The notes: a model not told the origin generated them from the sequence alone. A DNA stretch of 64,000 nucleotides from Microbacterium sorbitolivorans (GCF_003327285.1 NZ_KZ848474.1:558001-622000); one strand, 5' to 3'; counted from the first letter of the stretch, positions 23,598-32,340 are shown. A program made the numbers and translations.

Positions 23598-24302
23598 CTA
23601 GCCACGGGGGACGACGACGCCCAGTTCGTACGCGAGGATGACCGCCTGAACGCGGCCGGCGAGATGGAGCTTCGCGAGGATCCGGCCGATGTGCGCCTTG
23701 ACCGTCGACTCGCTCACATAGAGCGAGTCGGCGATCTCGGCGTTGCTCAGTCCCTTTCCGATGAGCACGAACACCTCGCGCTCGCGGGCGGTCAGCTCCG
23801 AGAGGGCGTTCTCGGCGTCGCTGTTTGCCGCCGCGGCATCGGGATCCGCCAGGTGCGGAATCGCCACATCGATCAGCTTCGCGGTGATCCGCGGCGCGAC
23901 GACGGCGTCACCGGCGTGTACGGTGCGCACCGCGGCGACGAGTTCCTCTGGCCGGGTGTTCTTCAGCAAGAAACCCGCTGCTCCGGCCCGCAATGCGCCG
24001 AATGCAAACTCATCGAGGTCGTACGTCGTCAGCACGAGCACGCGCACGTCGGGATACTCCCGCGCGATCCGCTCGGTGGCCTCGATGCCTCCCTCGCCCG
24101 GCATGCGGACATCCATCAGCACCACATCCGGCGCGAGCCGCGCCACCGCGCGCACGGCCTCGGCCCCGTCGGAGGCCTCGCCAACGACAGCGATGTCGGG
24201 TTCCGCCTCGAGCACGAGTCGGAGACCGTACCGGACGAGATCCTGGTCATCTGTCAGCAGCACCCGGATCCGCGGAGGCGCCGCAGGGCCGCTCTCCGTC
24301 AT
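23598..24302 (-). CDS. NarL/LuxR-family response regulator
   Basis: The 234-residue protein has a receiver domain (RVLLTDDQDLVRYGL, phospho-acceptor Asp in VVLMDVRMPGEGG, Lys in AGFLLKNTRPEEL) and a C-terminal LuxR HTH (LTAREREVFVLIGKGLSNAEIA, YVSESTVKAHIGRIL). It begins inside the stop codon of the histidine kinase gene (ATGA). It is the last gene of an ATPase-permease-kinase-regulator operon and probably controls that ABC transporter in response to an envelope stimulus. Confidence 0.93.
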   Translation of the reverse strand: MTESGPAAPPRIRVLLTDDQDLVRYGLRLVLEAEPDIAVVGEASDGAEAVRAVARLAPDVVLMDVRMPGEGGIEATERIAREYPDVRVLVLTTYDLDEFAFGALRAGAAGFLLKNTRPEELVAAVRTVHAGDAVVAPRITAKLIDVAIPHLADPDAAAANSDAENALSELTAREREVFVLIGKGLSNAEIADSLYVSESTVKAHIGRILAKLHLAGRVQAVILAYELGVVVPRG

Positions 24303-25507
24303 CTCTCCTCCGTTCGCAGGCGCACAAATACTCGCCACCCGCCGCCGTCCCTCGGCCCTGCCTCCACCAAGCCATCGTAGAGCGCGGCGCGCTCCCGAAT
24401 GCCGAGCAGGCCCCGGCCAGGGACGTTCGTGCCCACGACCCGTGACTCCAGGCCCTGGACGGGAGCCGATTGATCCTCCACCAGGATCGTGACCTCATCG
24501 GCTTCCGTTTCGTCGCCCGCGTCGATTCTGACGAGAACGTTGCGCACCTGTCGTGCATGGCGCAACACGTTGGTCAGAGACTCCTGCACAATCCGATACA
24601 CGGTGAGTTCCACAGCGGTGTCGCTGCGCAGCCGTCCTTCCCGTTCCAGGCGCACTGGCAGACCCGCGGTGGCGAAGTCCGCGACAAGCTCAGGCAACTG
24701 TTCCGGGCCGAGCAAGGGCGTATCGGCCTGTGGCTCGGCCCCGTTTCGCACCTGCCCGAGCAGCCGGCGGACCTCGCCGAGGGTTCGCCGGCCCGTATCG
24801 GCCACCTGTCCGATCACCCGGCGGGCCTCCTCCGGCTTTCCCGGAGCAGCGGCCTTGGCGCCATCCGCGAGCGAGATCATCACCGAGAGGCTGTGGGCGA
24901 TCACGTCGTGCATTTCGCGCGCGATGCGCTCCCGTTCGAGAGCGCGGGCGATGTCCGCCTGCTGATCGCGCTCGCGCCGCATCTGCTCCGCGCGTTCGAT
25001 GAGTGAGGCGATGTGCCTGCGCCGATGGCCGATGTTGAGCCCGGCGAGGGTCGTGATCAGCGTGATTCCCATGAAGACGGCGCTGAGACTGAGCCAGTCG
25101 GTCGCCCACGCCGTCTGATCGACCCGTGGCGCGAGCCCGAGAATCGGCGGGCCGGAGCGTACGCGCAAGGAGAGGATCAGCGCGGCGAGCGTTCCCGTGG
25201 CCGCAGCGAACCCGTAGGCCGTCCAGGTCCAGCGGACGCTGCGAATCGCCCCAGCGCCGAGCAGGGCGAAGCCGACGAGAATCGCTTCCGCGCCCGTTCC
25301 CCCGGCCGCGGACAGGAGCAAGAGGATCAGCGCGACACCGAGTGCGGCAGTGGGGTCGCGGCGGCGCAAGCGTACCGTCGCGACCCCGCCGAGACACAGC
25401 AGTGCGATGGCCCAGGGTGGCGTCACGAGCTCGGATTCGACCGACAAGTATCCGAACCCGGCGGCGAACACCAGGTAGGTCGCGAGTTCGACCCTGGGCG
25501 AGATCAT
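24299..25507 (-). CDS. Sensor histidine kinase, HisKA_3 (NarL-type) family
   Basis: The 402-residue kinase has an N-terminal membrane block of several hydrophobic helices (residues ~10-165). After a coiled linker comes the dimerisation/phospho-acceptor box ERERIAREMHDVIAHSLSVM with the His, and an ATPase domain with ESLTNVLRHAR (N box) and GRGLLGIRERAALYDG (G box). It partners the response regulator coded just downstream and starts within the stop codon of the permease gene (ATGA). Sensors of this type with an adjacent ABC-2 exporter often respond to cell-envelope stress; the signal is not visible. Confidence 0.92.
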   Translation of the reverse strand: MISPRVELATYLVFAAGFGYLSVESELVTPPWAIALLCLGGVATVRLRRRDPTAALGVALILLLLSAAGGTGAEAILVGFALLGAGAIRSVRWTWTAYGFAAATGTLAALILSLRVRSGPPILGLAPRVDQTAWATDWLSLSAVFMGITLITTLAGLNIGHRRRHIASLIERAEQMRRERDQQADIARALERERIAREMHDVIAHSLSVMISLADGAKAAAPGKPEEARRVIGQVADTGRRTLGEVRRLLGQVRNGAEPQADTPLLGPEQLPELVADFATAGLPVRLEREGRLRSDTAVELTVYRIVQESLTNVLRHARQVRNVLVRIDAGDETEADEVTILVEDQSAPVQGLESRVVGTNVPGRGLLGIRERAALYDGLVEAGPRDGGGWRVFVRLRTEER

Positions 25508-26361
25508 GCGTCGCGTTTCATGAGAGCAAGGGCACCCGCGGTAAGCGCGAGCGCCGTCCACGCCAGGGCGATCATCCATCCGGCTCCGGCGCTGATGTGG
25601 CCCGTCCAGATATCGAGGAACGGCCCCGGCGCATCACGCACACGCGACATCGCATCGCCGGCGTTGCCGAGCATCAGCACCCGCACGACGCGGGAGAACA
25701 GGCCGTACGGCAGCACGGAGGCCAGGATGGGGCCGAGCAGCGTCACGACAAACACGATGACCGCACCGATCGTCGTCGAACGCAGGAGAGTGCCGATGCC
25801 CACTCCGAACACGGCGCAGAGCCCGAGGTACGCGGCCGATCCGAGCAGCGCGACCAGCACGCCGGGTGCATCGAGGCGTGCCTCCAATCCATGCTCGGCA
25901 TAGAACGGATAGGTCGCCGTCCACGATGCGAAGGCCGTCACGAGCCCCACCACGGTGACTATCGAGAACACCACGAGGGTCTTCGCGCCGAGCACGGGAA
26001 GGCGCCGCGGGCTTGCGATCAGCGTGGGCTGGATCGAGCCGGACGAGTACTCGGCGCCGATCGACATGACGCCGACGATACCCGCAATGATCTGACCCAG
26101 GATGACCATCGGCGAAAGCACGTCATTCACCGTCTGTTCCAGTGACGCCACAGAGGGCACACCGGACGACTCGAGCGTGACCGCGAGGAACATGCTGCCA
26201 CCGAGCCCCGCCGCGAGGATCCCGATGAGAAGGAGAACCGTCGACGGGAGGCTCGCCGTCTTCACCCATTCCGAACGAATCAGACCGCTGAAGCGTGCGC
26301 GCTCGAAGACCGAGTCGGCATGCCGGGTGGGGTTATGGGCAGGGCTGGTCTGAGGGCTCAT
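25504..26361 (-). CDS. ABC-2 type transporter permease
   Basis: The product is a 285-residue integral membrane protein with about six hydrophobic segments, a cytoplasmic N-terminus including RFSGLIRSEWVKTASLPSTV, and the IGAEYSSGSIQPTLIASPRRL stretch common in ABC-2 permeases. ATG 26361 starts within the stop codon of the ATPase gene. It forms the channel for the ATPase encoded upstream. Export of an antimicrobial or lipid is likely by family; the substrate is not shown. Confidence 0.88.
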   Translation of the reverse strand: MSPQTSPAHNPTRHADSVFERARFSGLIRSEWVKTASLPSTVLLLIGILAAGLGGSMFLAVTLESSGVPSVASLEQTVNDVLSPMVILGQIIAGIVGVMSIGAEYSSGSIQPTLIASPRRLPVLGAKTLVVFSIVTVVGLVTAFASWTATYPFYAEHGLEARLDAPGVLVALLGSAAYLGLCAVFGVGIGTLLRSTTIGAVIVFVVTLLGPILASVLPYGLFSRVVRVLMLGNAGDAMSRVRDAPGPFLDIWTGHISAGAGWMIALAWTALALTAGALALMKRDA

Positions 26362-27305
26362 CGGGTGGCTCCGTTCGTCTGCGAGTCGATCGCGGCCGAG
26401 CGATACTCGGTGTCGTGCGCGGTCAGGGCGAGGTACGCCTCTTCGAGGGACCCCTCGACGGTCGTGAGCTCGTGGAACACGATGCCGTGCCACGCCGCGG
26501 CGCGGGCGACATCCTCCGCGCTCAATCCTTCGATCTCGACCGTGCCGTCCGCAACGACGGAGACGGCGGCGCCCGGCCCGGTGGCCAGCTCGACAAGCGC
26601 GGTCGCCAGCCGCTGCGGCTCGCGGGTCCGTGCGCGGACCTTCGGCCGCGTCACGCTCGAAATGACCTCCTGCAGGGGGCCGTCCGCGAGGATCCGGCCC
26701 TGTCCGATGACCACGAGATGGTCGGCGGTCTGCGTCATTTCGCTCATCAGGTGCGACGACAGCAGTACCGTCCGGCCCTCGGCCGCGAGACGCCGCAGCA
26801 ACTCGCGGATCCAGAGGATTCCGTCGGGGTCGAGCCCGTTCACCGGCTCGTCGAGGATGATCGTCGGCGGATCGCCCAGCAGCGCCGTCGCGATTCCGAG
26901 CCGCTGACCCATGCCGAGCGAGAAGCCGCCGACGCGCTTGTGGGCGACAGGCTCGATTCCCGTGATCCCCATGACCTCGTGCACGCGTCGCTTGTCGATG
27001 CCGTGTGTCGCGGCGACGGCGAGCAGATGCTTGTACGCCGTGCGGCGGCGGTGCGCGGCCCGCGCATCGAGCAGTACGCCCGCCTCGCGCAGGGGTGCGG
27101 TGAGATCACGATAGTTGCGTCCGTTGACTTCCGCGAAACCCGCGGTGGGGCGGTCGAGGCCGACCATCATGCGCATCGTCGTTGACTTCCCCGCTCCGTT
27201 CGGCCCGAGGAACCCGGTCACCTGCCCCGGCTCGACCGTGAAGTCGATGCCTTTCACCGCGGCTTTCTTGCCGTATTGCTTCGTCAACCCACTGACTCGG
27301 ATCAT
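26358..27305 (-). CDS. ABC transporter ATP-binding protein
   Basis: The 315-residue ATPase has Walker [12 protein letters not shown]-loop region [10 protein letters not shown], signature [18 protein letters not shown], Walker [13 protein letters not shown] and the H-loop LLSSHLM. It resembles the BcrA/drug-exporter type with a C-terminal extension after residue 220. GAAAGGCGGACGC precedes the ATG. It is the first gene of the four-gene export and two-component operon; the 129-bp gap upstream should hold its promoter. Confidence 0.94.
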   Translation of the reverse strand: MIRVSGLTKQYGKKAAVKGIDFTVEPGQVTGFLGPNGAGKSTTMRMMVGLDRPTAGFAEVNGRNYRDLTAPLREAGVLLDARAAHRRRTAYKHLLAVAATHGIDKRRVHEVMGITGIEPVAHKRVGGFSLGMGQRLGIATALLGDPPTIILDEPVNGLDPDGILWIRELLRRLAAEGRTVLLSSHLMSEMTQTADHLVVIGQGRILADGPLQEVISSVTRPKVRARTREPQRLATALVELATGPGAAVSVVADGTVEIEGLSAEDVARAAAWHGIVFHELTTVEGSLEEAYLALTAHDTEYRSAAIDSQTNGATR

Positions 27306-27434
27306 GCGTCCGCCTTTCGTTCGAGGACCACGCTACGAACGCTGTGGGCAGAGCACATCGGACCGCCAGCTAGGTTTCCGGAGGCACCTCGTACTACGGT
27401 CCACATCTCGTCTCAGGCGAATACCTCGCGCCGT

Positions 27435-27658
27435 TCAGTCGGTGAGCTCGTCCAATCGGGCTCTCAGAGCCTGATTGGCAGCCTCCAGCTCGAGGACGTG
27501 GCGGATCCCCACGAGATTCACTCCGACCTCCACGAGCTCGATGACTCGTCGCACGGTCGAGAGGTCTTCCTCACTGTACCGGCGCGTACCGCCCGCCGTG
27601 CGACTGGGCGCGAGCAGTCCCTTGCGCTCGTACAGTCGCAGCGTCTGCTCACCTACTC
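27435..27658 (-). pseudogene. MerR-family (HspR-like) regulator, 5' deleted
   Basis: On the minus strand an open frame without a start codon encodes [20 protein letters not shown], then [20 protein letters not shown] and [20 protein letters not shown], ending in TGA at 27435-27437. This is the second half of a MerR winged HTH and its helical linker, as in HspR-like repressors coded next to hsp20. The first ~15 residues are gone: homology stops near 27,658, exactly where Hsp20 homology starts on the other strand. It cannot be translated as a functional repressor. Confidence 0.8.
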
Positions 27659-27992
27659 CGACGAGTTCGTCGTCGAACTCGACCTCCCCGGCATCGATCC
27701 GGACAAGCTCGACATCGACGTGGAACGTAACGTCCTGACCATTAAGGCGGAACGACTCAGCCGCATTCCCGATGCGGTCGACGCGGTCGCATCAGAGCGG
27801 CCTTGGGGTGTCTTCAGCCGCCAGCTCGTGCTCGGCGACTCGCTCGACACCGAGAAGGTCGATGCCGACTACACAGCCGGCGTGCTATGCCTGCGGATCC
27901 CGATCGCGGAGAAGGCGAAGCCACGCAAGATCAGCGTCACCTCACGCGAGGCGATCCGCGAGCAGGAGCCGCAGAAGAGCATCAACGCCTGA
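27657..27992 (+). pseudogene. Hsp20/alpha-crystallin small heat-shock protein, 5' deleted
   Basis: From [20 protein letters not shown] the frame continues through [54 protein letters not shown] to a stop at 27992. This is the whole alpha-crystallin domain and tail of an actinobacterial Hsp20. The usual N-terminal ~30-40 residues and the promoter are missing; the frame upstream is antisense of the MerR fragment. Loss of both 5' ends shows a deletion centred on a shared divergent promoter. Confidence 0.8.
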
Positions 27993-28023
27993 CGCATCCG
28001 GCAGGACTGGTCACCATGAGAAC

Positions 28024-28056
28024 GGGCCCGGAGCCCCACTGGCAGGCTCCGGGCCC
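28024..28056. terminator. Hairpin after the Hsp20 remnant
   Basis: GGGCCCGGAGCC (28024-28035) and GGCTCCGGGCCC (28045-28056) form a perfect 12-bp stem with a 9-nt loop. No T-run follows. The roughly 110 bp to the next gene show nothing else. Confidence 0.6.
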
Positions 28057-28166
28057 GGCGGGCCCTCGACCCTGCGGATGCCGTCGATGCACGATCTCGC
28101 ACATCGAGATCGACCACGGGTGAACGGATCCCGTTGGTGCGCGCTGATGCCGCGCCAGCGCTCTCG

Positions 28167-28709
28167 CTAGCCCGTGAAGAGGCCGATGCCGTTCACGATC
28201 AGGAGGGCGGCGCCGATCACGAGCAGGCTCGAGCCGGCGAAGAGACGGATCCGGTTCGCGGGCGCGCGCGTCGCGACCCGGCTGCCGAGATACACGCCGA
28301 CGACGGCGACGATGCCCAAGAGGGTACGGGCCGCGAAGTCCACGTCTCCGTGCAGCGCGTACCCGGCCGTCGCGAAGATCACGAGGGGCACCTGGATCAC
28401 CTGCGCGGCGGCGACGGAGGTGACCACGGGCACGCCGAGGAACAGCAGAATCGGCACCAGGATGAGCGGACCGCCCGTGCCGGTCGCCGACGACGCGAGG
28501 CCCACCGCGGCGCCGATGCACACCAGGCCGGCGGCGGGCAGGCGCCGGTCGGTGGCCCCACGCGGCCGCCGTGAGAGAAGCTGGTATCCGCCCGCCGCGA
28601 GCGCGAGGAGCGCGAGGGGGACCATGGCGATCGCATCAGGGATGCGCGAGTTGAGGGCGGATCCGAGGACCGCGGCGGGGACGATCCCCGCGGTGAGCAG
28701 GATGACCAT
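28167..28709 (-). pseudogene. TauE/SafE-family permease, N-terminally truncated
   Basis: From ATG 28709 the frame encodes 180 residues with several hydrophobic helices and the conserved second-half segment VGLASSATGTGGPLILVPIL, then AAQVIQVPLVIFATAGYALHG. Intact TauE/SafE sulfite-exporter-type permeases have about 250 residues with a first glycine-rich repeat (GxGGG) of about 70 residues that is absent here. Upstream on the same strand the sequence abruptly becomes a cupin-like fragment in another frame. The protein might still insert in the membrane, but transport is unlikely. Confidence 0.72.
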
Positions 28710-28713
28710 GCGC

Positions 28714-28820
28714 CGGGCGTGATGAACGCGAGGTGGCTGAACCACGAGTCGGCTTTCGCCCCGTGCCAGCGCTTCGTGCCGCCCGGCACGCGCACGACGG
28801 TACCGGGCGTCATGCTGACC
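28714..28820 (-). pseudogene. Cupin-domain fragment
   Basis: The minus-strand frame reads MTPGTVVRVPGGTKRWHGAK followed by ADSWFSHLAF, the metal-site half of a small cupin of the carboxymuconolactone-decarboxylase-associated type (pattern PGDVVxxPPGxKHWHGA). Both ends are lost: it abuts the truncated TauE frame on one side and an MmyB-like fragment on the other strand. It is about 35 residues, too short to fold. Confidence 0.6.
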
Positions 28821-29182
28821 CGCACAACCGCGCCCTGCAAGATCTGGTGGGCGAGCTCTCCACGCGCAGCGACACGTTCCGCACGCTCTGGGGCGCGCAT
28901 AACGTCCGCACCCACGGCGCAGGTACCAAGCGCTTCCGCCATCCGATCGTGGGGGAGCTCACACTCGTCTACGAAGAGTTCGCCATCACCGCCGATCCCG
29001 GGGCGAGGATGCTCATATATACGGCCGAGCCCGGGTCGGCATCCGCCGAGCGCCTTGTCCTGCTCGCCTCCTGGGAAGCGGAGCATCCGGTGCAGGCTGC
29101 CACGACTTCAGGTCGCGGTCCCGCCACGGACGCCATGCCGCCCCGCGTTCGTGTCATTCTTGACACATGCGAATCGCACTGA
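28811..29182 (+). pseudogene. MmyB-like transcriptional regulator, C-terminal fragment
   Basis: The frame encodes ALQDLVGELSTRSDTFRTLW, then VRTHGAGTKRFRHPIVGELT, VYEEFAITADPGARMLIYTA and SASAERLVLLASWEA, the ligand-binding C-terminal domain of XRE-type MmyB-like regulators. The N-terminal HTH and first part of the sensor domain are absent, and no upstream start belongs to the family. The 3' end overlaps the epimerase gene start by 16 bp, so a regulator-target pair may once have existed here. Confidence 0.75.
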
Positions 29183-30012
29183 CGGGATACAGCGGCAAGC
29201 TCGGCACGGTCGTAGCGCGCGAGTTGCGCGCTGCCGGGCACGAGGTCCTGGGATTGGACGCCATCGGGGCCCGCGGAAGCGGCTTCCTGCAGGTTGAGCT
29301 GACCGACTACGGTCAGGTCATCGATGCCTTCGGAAGCGGCGGTGATCGCGGCGAACCGGTCGACGCCGTCGTCCACCTGGGCGCCATCCCCGCCCCGGGG
29401 ATCCGCAGCGAGGTTGCCACGTTCCACAACAACATGACCGCGACCTTCAATGTGTTCTGGGCCGCGGTGCGACTCGGGATCCGGAAGATCGTCTACGCCT
29501 CGAGTGAGACGGTCCTCGGACTGCCCTTCGACATCGACCCGCCCTACGCGCCCGTCGACGAGGAGTACGCGCCCCGCCCCGAGAGCGTCTACTCGCTCGT
29601 GAAGACGCTCGAGGAGCGCATGGCCGACGAACTCGTGCGCTGGTATCCCGATCTGTCGATCACGGCACTGCGCTTCTCCAACGTGATGGTCCCCGAGGAC
29701 TACGAGGCGTTCGGCTCCTTCGACGATGATGCGACGAAGCGCAAGTGGAACCTCTGGGGCTACATCGACGCCCGCGACGGCGCACAGGCCGTGGAACGCG
29801 CGCTCGAGGTGGCGCCGGCGGGGTTCGACCAGTTCATCATCGCGGCAGCCGATACCGTCATGACGCGCCCCAACTCCGAGCTTCTCGCCGAGGTCTTCCC
29901 CGATGTCCCGCTGAAGAAGGCCGTCGGAGACCACGAGACCCTGCTGTCGATCGACAAGGCGCGTCGCCTACTCGGGTACGAGCCGAAGCACTCGTGGCGG
30001 GACCGCGCATGA
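29167..30012 (+). CDS. NAD(P)-dependent epimerase/dehydratase (extended SDR)
   Basis: The 281-residue protein has the N-terminal dinucleotide motif TGYSGKLGTVVARELRAAGHEVLGLD, VVHLGAIPAP, and the catalytic Ser in VYASSETV plus the YSLVK pair. These fit extended SDRs acting on sugar nucleotides or uronates. It seems complete, ending with LLGYEPKHSWRD as in full-length relatives. The start codon lies in the MmyB-like remnant, and its stop overlaps the next start (ATGA). With its former regulator decayed, expression may be constitutive or lost. Confidence 0.85.
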   Translation: MRIALTGYSGKLGTVVARELRAAGHEVLGLDAIGARGSGFLQVELTDYGQVIDAFGSGGDRGEPVDAVVHLGAIPAPGIRSEVATFHNNMTATFNVFWAAVRLGIRKIVYASSETVLGLPFDIDPPYAPVDEEYAPRPESVYSLVKTLEERMADELVRWYPDLSITALRFSNVMVPEDYEAFGSFDDDATKRKWNLWGYIDARDGAQAVERALEVAPAGFDQFIIAAADTVMTRPNSELLAEVFPDVPLKKAVGDHETLLSIDKARRLLGYEPKHSWRDRA

Positions 30013-30218
30013 TCGTCGCCGGGCTCGTTCTCGCGGCGCTCGCCGGCGAGAATGCGGTGCCCGGTTACGCGCTCGTCTTCGCAGGCACCGGTTCCATGCT
30101 CGCCGCGGCGCTCGTGCTCGTCCTCTCGGCGGCAGACAAGCGTGCGGCGGCCGTCAAGCAGGGGTTCTTCCCGCTGCTCGCCGTCGTGATCCTCGGCGCC
30201 GGGGTCGCCCTCGGCTGA
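30009..30218 (+). pseudogene. DUF1304 membrane protein with in-frame internal deletion
   Basis: The 69-residue frame starts MIVAGLVLAALAG and ends with NAVPGYALVFAGTGSMLAAA to VVILGAGVALG. The intact paralogue at 35002-35394 in this window has 130 residues with the same first 12 and last ~57 residues. About 62 central residues, including the conserved FLWTAPQGRKTF and NQGFYNLFLA blocks, are missing here. The frame is kept, so a two- or three-helix peptide could still be made, but the conserved core of the family is gone. Confidence 0.82.
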
Positions 30219-30231
30219 CCGCGGCGCCGGA

Positions 30232-30495
30232 TCAGACCAGGGGGTCGCCGTTGTCGGTGGAGCGCCGCGTCGCGATCTGGTCGCCGCTCGCGGGATCCGT
30301 GCTGACGCGTTGCTGCGTGACGGTGCTTCGGCGTCGCAGGACGAGGACGAGGCTGATGAGGAAGACGACCGCTCCTGCGATCATCAGGATGTAGCCGATG
30401 AGGTCGAGATCGACCGTGCCGCCCAGGTCCACGTTCACGGCGAAGGCCACGATCGCGCCGATCGCGATGAGTGCAATTCCCGATCCGATGCCCAT
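30232..30495 (-). CDS. DUF6458-family small membrane protein
   Basis: The 87-residue protein begins MGIGSGIALIAIGAIVAFAV, has two hydrophobic helices (residues ~4-22 and ~33-53) and an Arg/Thr-rich hydrophilic tail (LRRRSTVTQQ onward). This layout is typical of a small actinobacterial membrane family of unknown function. GGAAGGACGC precedes the ATG. It stands alone: the DUF488 gene starts its unit further upstream on the same strand with a 118-bp gap. Confidence 0.82.
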   Translation of the reverse strand: MGIGSGIALIAIGAIVAFAVNVDLGGTVDLDLIGYILMIAGAVVFLISLVLVLRRRSTVTQQRVSTDPASGDQIATRRSTDNGDPLV

Positions 30496-30613
30496 GATGC
30501 GTCCTTCCAGTCGTTGCGCCGCGCCCGGGACCGGGCCGGCTCCTGTCGATGATGGTGCGTTCGCAGCATCGGGGCAGGGGCGTTGACAGTGGCGAGTGCG
30601 GGGAGTATGGCCT

Positions 30614-31150
30614 CTATGTGACCGCCGGGTACGTGACCCGTCGGCCGGATCCGATGACAGCGCCCGTGCTGAGCGTCGCGGGATCGGCGTGATCCTCGCC
30701 CAGGATGTGCTGGACGTCGACACCGTGCGATAGGAGGTGGTCGGCGATGATCCTGCGGTGACATCGCCACCACACCGCCTCGGAGCACATCAGCGCGAGC
30801 CGGTGCTCGATGCTCGCCTCGAGAAGCCCGGACAGTCCCTGGCGGAACTCGGACGAGAGGGCGTGATCGGCGTAGTTGTGGAAGCTGCGGTTCTGCCACC
30901 ATGCGTTCGTCTCGAACGGCACGTCACGGCTGACGGGCCGCCGGCCTGTCAGCGACTCGACCCGCTCATACCCGATACCCGCCTCCCCAAGGGACCCTGC
31001 GAGCCCGTCGGCATCGAAGTGCGGGTATCGACGCGACCCGGGAAGCTTTCTCACATCCACGACGAGATCGATCCTGTGTTCGCCGAGCAAGGACAGGAAG
31101 TTGTCGAGGGGCCTCGTGGAGTGGCCGATCGTGAAGACCGGTTCAGCCAT
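30614..31150 (-). CDS. DUF488 domain-containing protein
   Basis: The 178-residue protein has the DUF488 pattern: FTIGHSTRPLDNFLSLLGEH, LVVDVRKLPGSRRYPHFD, and the C-terminal ALMCSEAVWWRCHRRIIADHL with the conserved Cys, Glu, Cys and His. Family members are widespread, presumed nucleic-acid or thiol chemistry proteins of unknown function. Here one expected residue pattern CxExxxxCHR is intact. The start overlaps the end of the DUF2945 gene by 8 bp, so the two are coupled. Confidence 0.88.
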   Translation of the reverse strand: MAEPVFTIGHSTRPLDNFLSLLGEHRIDLVVDVRKLPGSRRYPHFDADGLAGSLGEAGIGYERVESLTGRRPVSRDVPFETNAWWQNRSFHNYADHALSSEFRQGLSGLLEASIEHRLALMCSEAVWWRCHRRIIADHLLSHGVDVQHILGEDHADPATLSTGAVIGSGRRVTYPAVT

Positions 31151-31358
31151 CGCTGCGGCGCAACGCGCTTCCCTTGTGAGCGGCGACGTGATCGGTCTTG
31201 TCGCTCTTGATCTCGTACTGCGGTTCGTCGGAACTCGCCCGACGGGGATGACCCTTGTACGTGAAATCACGGGTGTGAACCTTCGTGACGGTGCCCGAGA
31301 CCCGGCCCGCCTCGGAGTTCCACGTGACGTGATCGCCGACCGCGAATCGTTCTGTCAT
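31143..31358 (-). CDS. DUF2945 (hypervirulence-associated protein, TUDOR-like) family protein
   Basis: The 71-residue product reads AVGDHVTWNSEAGRVSGTVT, TYKGHPRRASSDEPQYEIKS and ends HKGSALRRSD, the complete small beta-barrel of the DUF2945 family. An excellent CAGGAGGACACC Shine-Dalgarno precedes ATG 31358. It is the first gene of a two-gene unit with DUF488, a frequent pairing with unknown purpose. Divergent from the YbdK remnant. Confidence 0.88.
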   Translation of the reverse strand: MTERFAVGDHVTWNSEAGRVSGTVTKVHTRDFTYKGHPRRASSDEPQYEIKSDKTDHVAAHKGSALRRSDG

Positions 31359-31455
31359 GGTGTCCTCCTGGCCCGAGGCGTCCATTGAAACATCGACGAC
31401 GGCGCCGTTGTCAAGACCCCCGGGACAATCAGATGCGATGTGCGGGAATGGACCC

Positions 31456-31953
31456 ATGAGAACTCTCGGAGTCGAAGAGGAACTGTTGCTGGTCGATGAG
31501 TCGGGAAGGCCCGCCGCCGTCGCCCCGGAAATCCTCGAGTGGCAATCGGGGTGGGAGCGCCCCGTTCTCGAACAGGAGCTTCAGCAGGAGATGCTGGAGA
31601 TCGTCACGCCGCCCTGCGAGACGATCGATGAAATCGCCGACGCGATCGCCCGGGGACGGATCCGTGCCGACATCGCCGCGCGCGGCGCCGGCGCGCGGGC
31701 GGCCGCGTTCGCGAGCTCGCCCGTGCCGGTCACGCCGCACGTGTCGCCGGCGACGCGCATCGAGACGATCGTGGAGGAGTACGGTCGTCCCGTGAGCCAG
31801 GCGCTTGTCTGTGGCATGCACGTGCACGTCGCGATCGATTCGCCCGAGGAGGGCGTTGCGGTGCTCGACCGTATTCGCGCCTGGCTACCGACCCTGCTCG
31901 CCCTCAGCTCGAACTCGCCGTTCTGGCGGGGCGCCGACAGCGGCCATCCTTGA
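31456..31953 (+). pseudogene. YbdK-type carboxylate-amine ligase (GCS2 family), truncated by IS3 sequence
   Basis: From ATG 31456 the frame gives RTLGVEEELLLVDESG, LEQELQQEMLEIVTPPCETI, ALVCGMHVHVAIDSPEEGVA and LLALSSNSPFWRGADSG, the N-terminal ~160 residues of a family that normally has about 370. Similarity ends at about 31,943. The next bases belong to an IS3-type transposase on the other strand, and a stop follows at 31953. Parent enzymes ligate glutamate to cysteine or other amines; this fragment lacks the C-terminal half of the active site. Confidence 0.85.
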
Positions 31954-32340
31954 TCGCGCAGCAGTAAAGCTTGCCTTCGCCCGTCCAATGCTCCGTGATA
32001 TCTGGGAGCCACAGCCGATTCGGGGCATCGGCGCGGAACACGCGTTGCACGTGATCATCGAACACCGGCGGGCCGGCCTTCTTGCCCCTCCCGCGCCGCC
32101 CGCGCTGCGCGGACGAGACGATCCCCGCCTGCGAGCACAGCTTCCACGCCGTCCGCCGGCTCATCCGCCATCCGGCCCGCCGAGGCTCGTCGGCGAGGTA
32201 TCGGTATCCGAATGTCGGGTCGTCGTGGTGAGCGTCATGCAGGGCATTGATGCGGTGCGCGCGGAGAACATCAGCGCCCCGGCCATCCGTCGCTCGCCGA
32301 CGTGCGAAGCGCAGCCGTAGCCGTGTTCGAAGCACGGGCG
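31945..32340 (-). mobile_element. IS3-family transposase (OrfB) remnant
   Basis: The minus-strand frame carries HDAHHDDPTFGYRYLADEPR, WRMSRRTAWKLCSQAGIVSS and GKKAGPPVFDDHVQRVFRAD, then NRLWLPDITEHWTGEGKLYC and CAIKD. This is the N-terminal HTH-like region and the start of the DDE domain of an IS3-group OrfB, reaching just past the first catalytic Asp. The rest of the transposase, OrfA and terminal inverted repeats are missing. It abuts the truncated YbdK gene at about 31,943-31,948. The 5' limit near 32,340 is uncertain. From 32,340 to 32,627 I recognise nothing; a 71-codon frame at 32302-32517 has no known similarity. Confidence 0.8.

Noticed and set aside
27276..27992. 238-residue Hsp20 with a long N-terminal extension
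   Set aside because: The first ~125 residues are antisense of a MerR-type regulator fragment; Hsp20 homology starts only at 27657.
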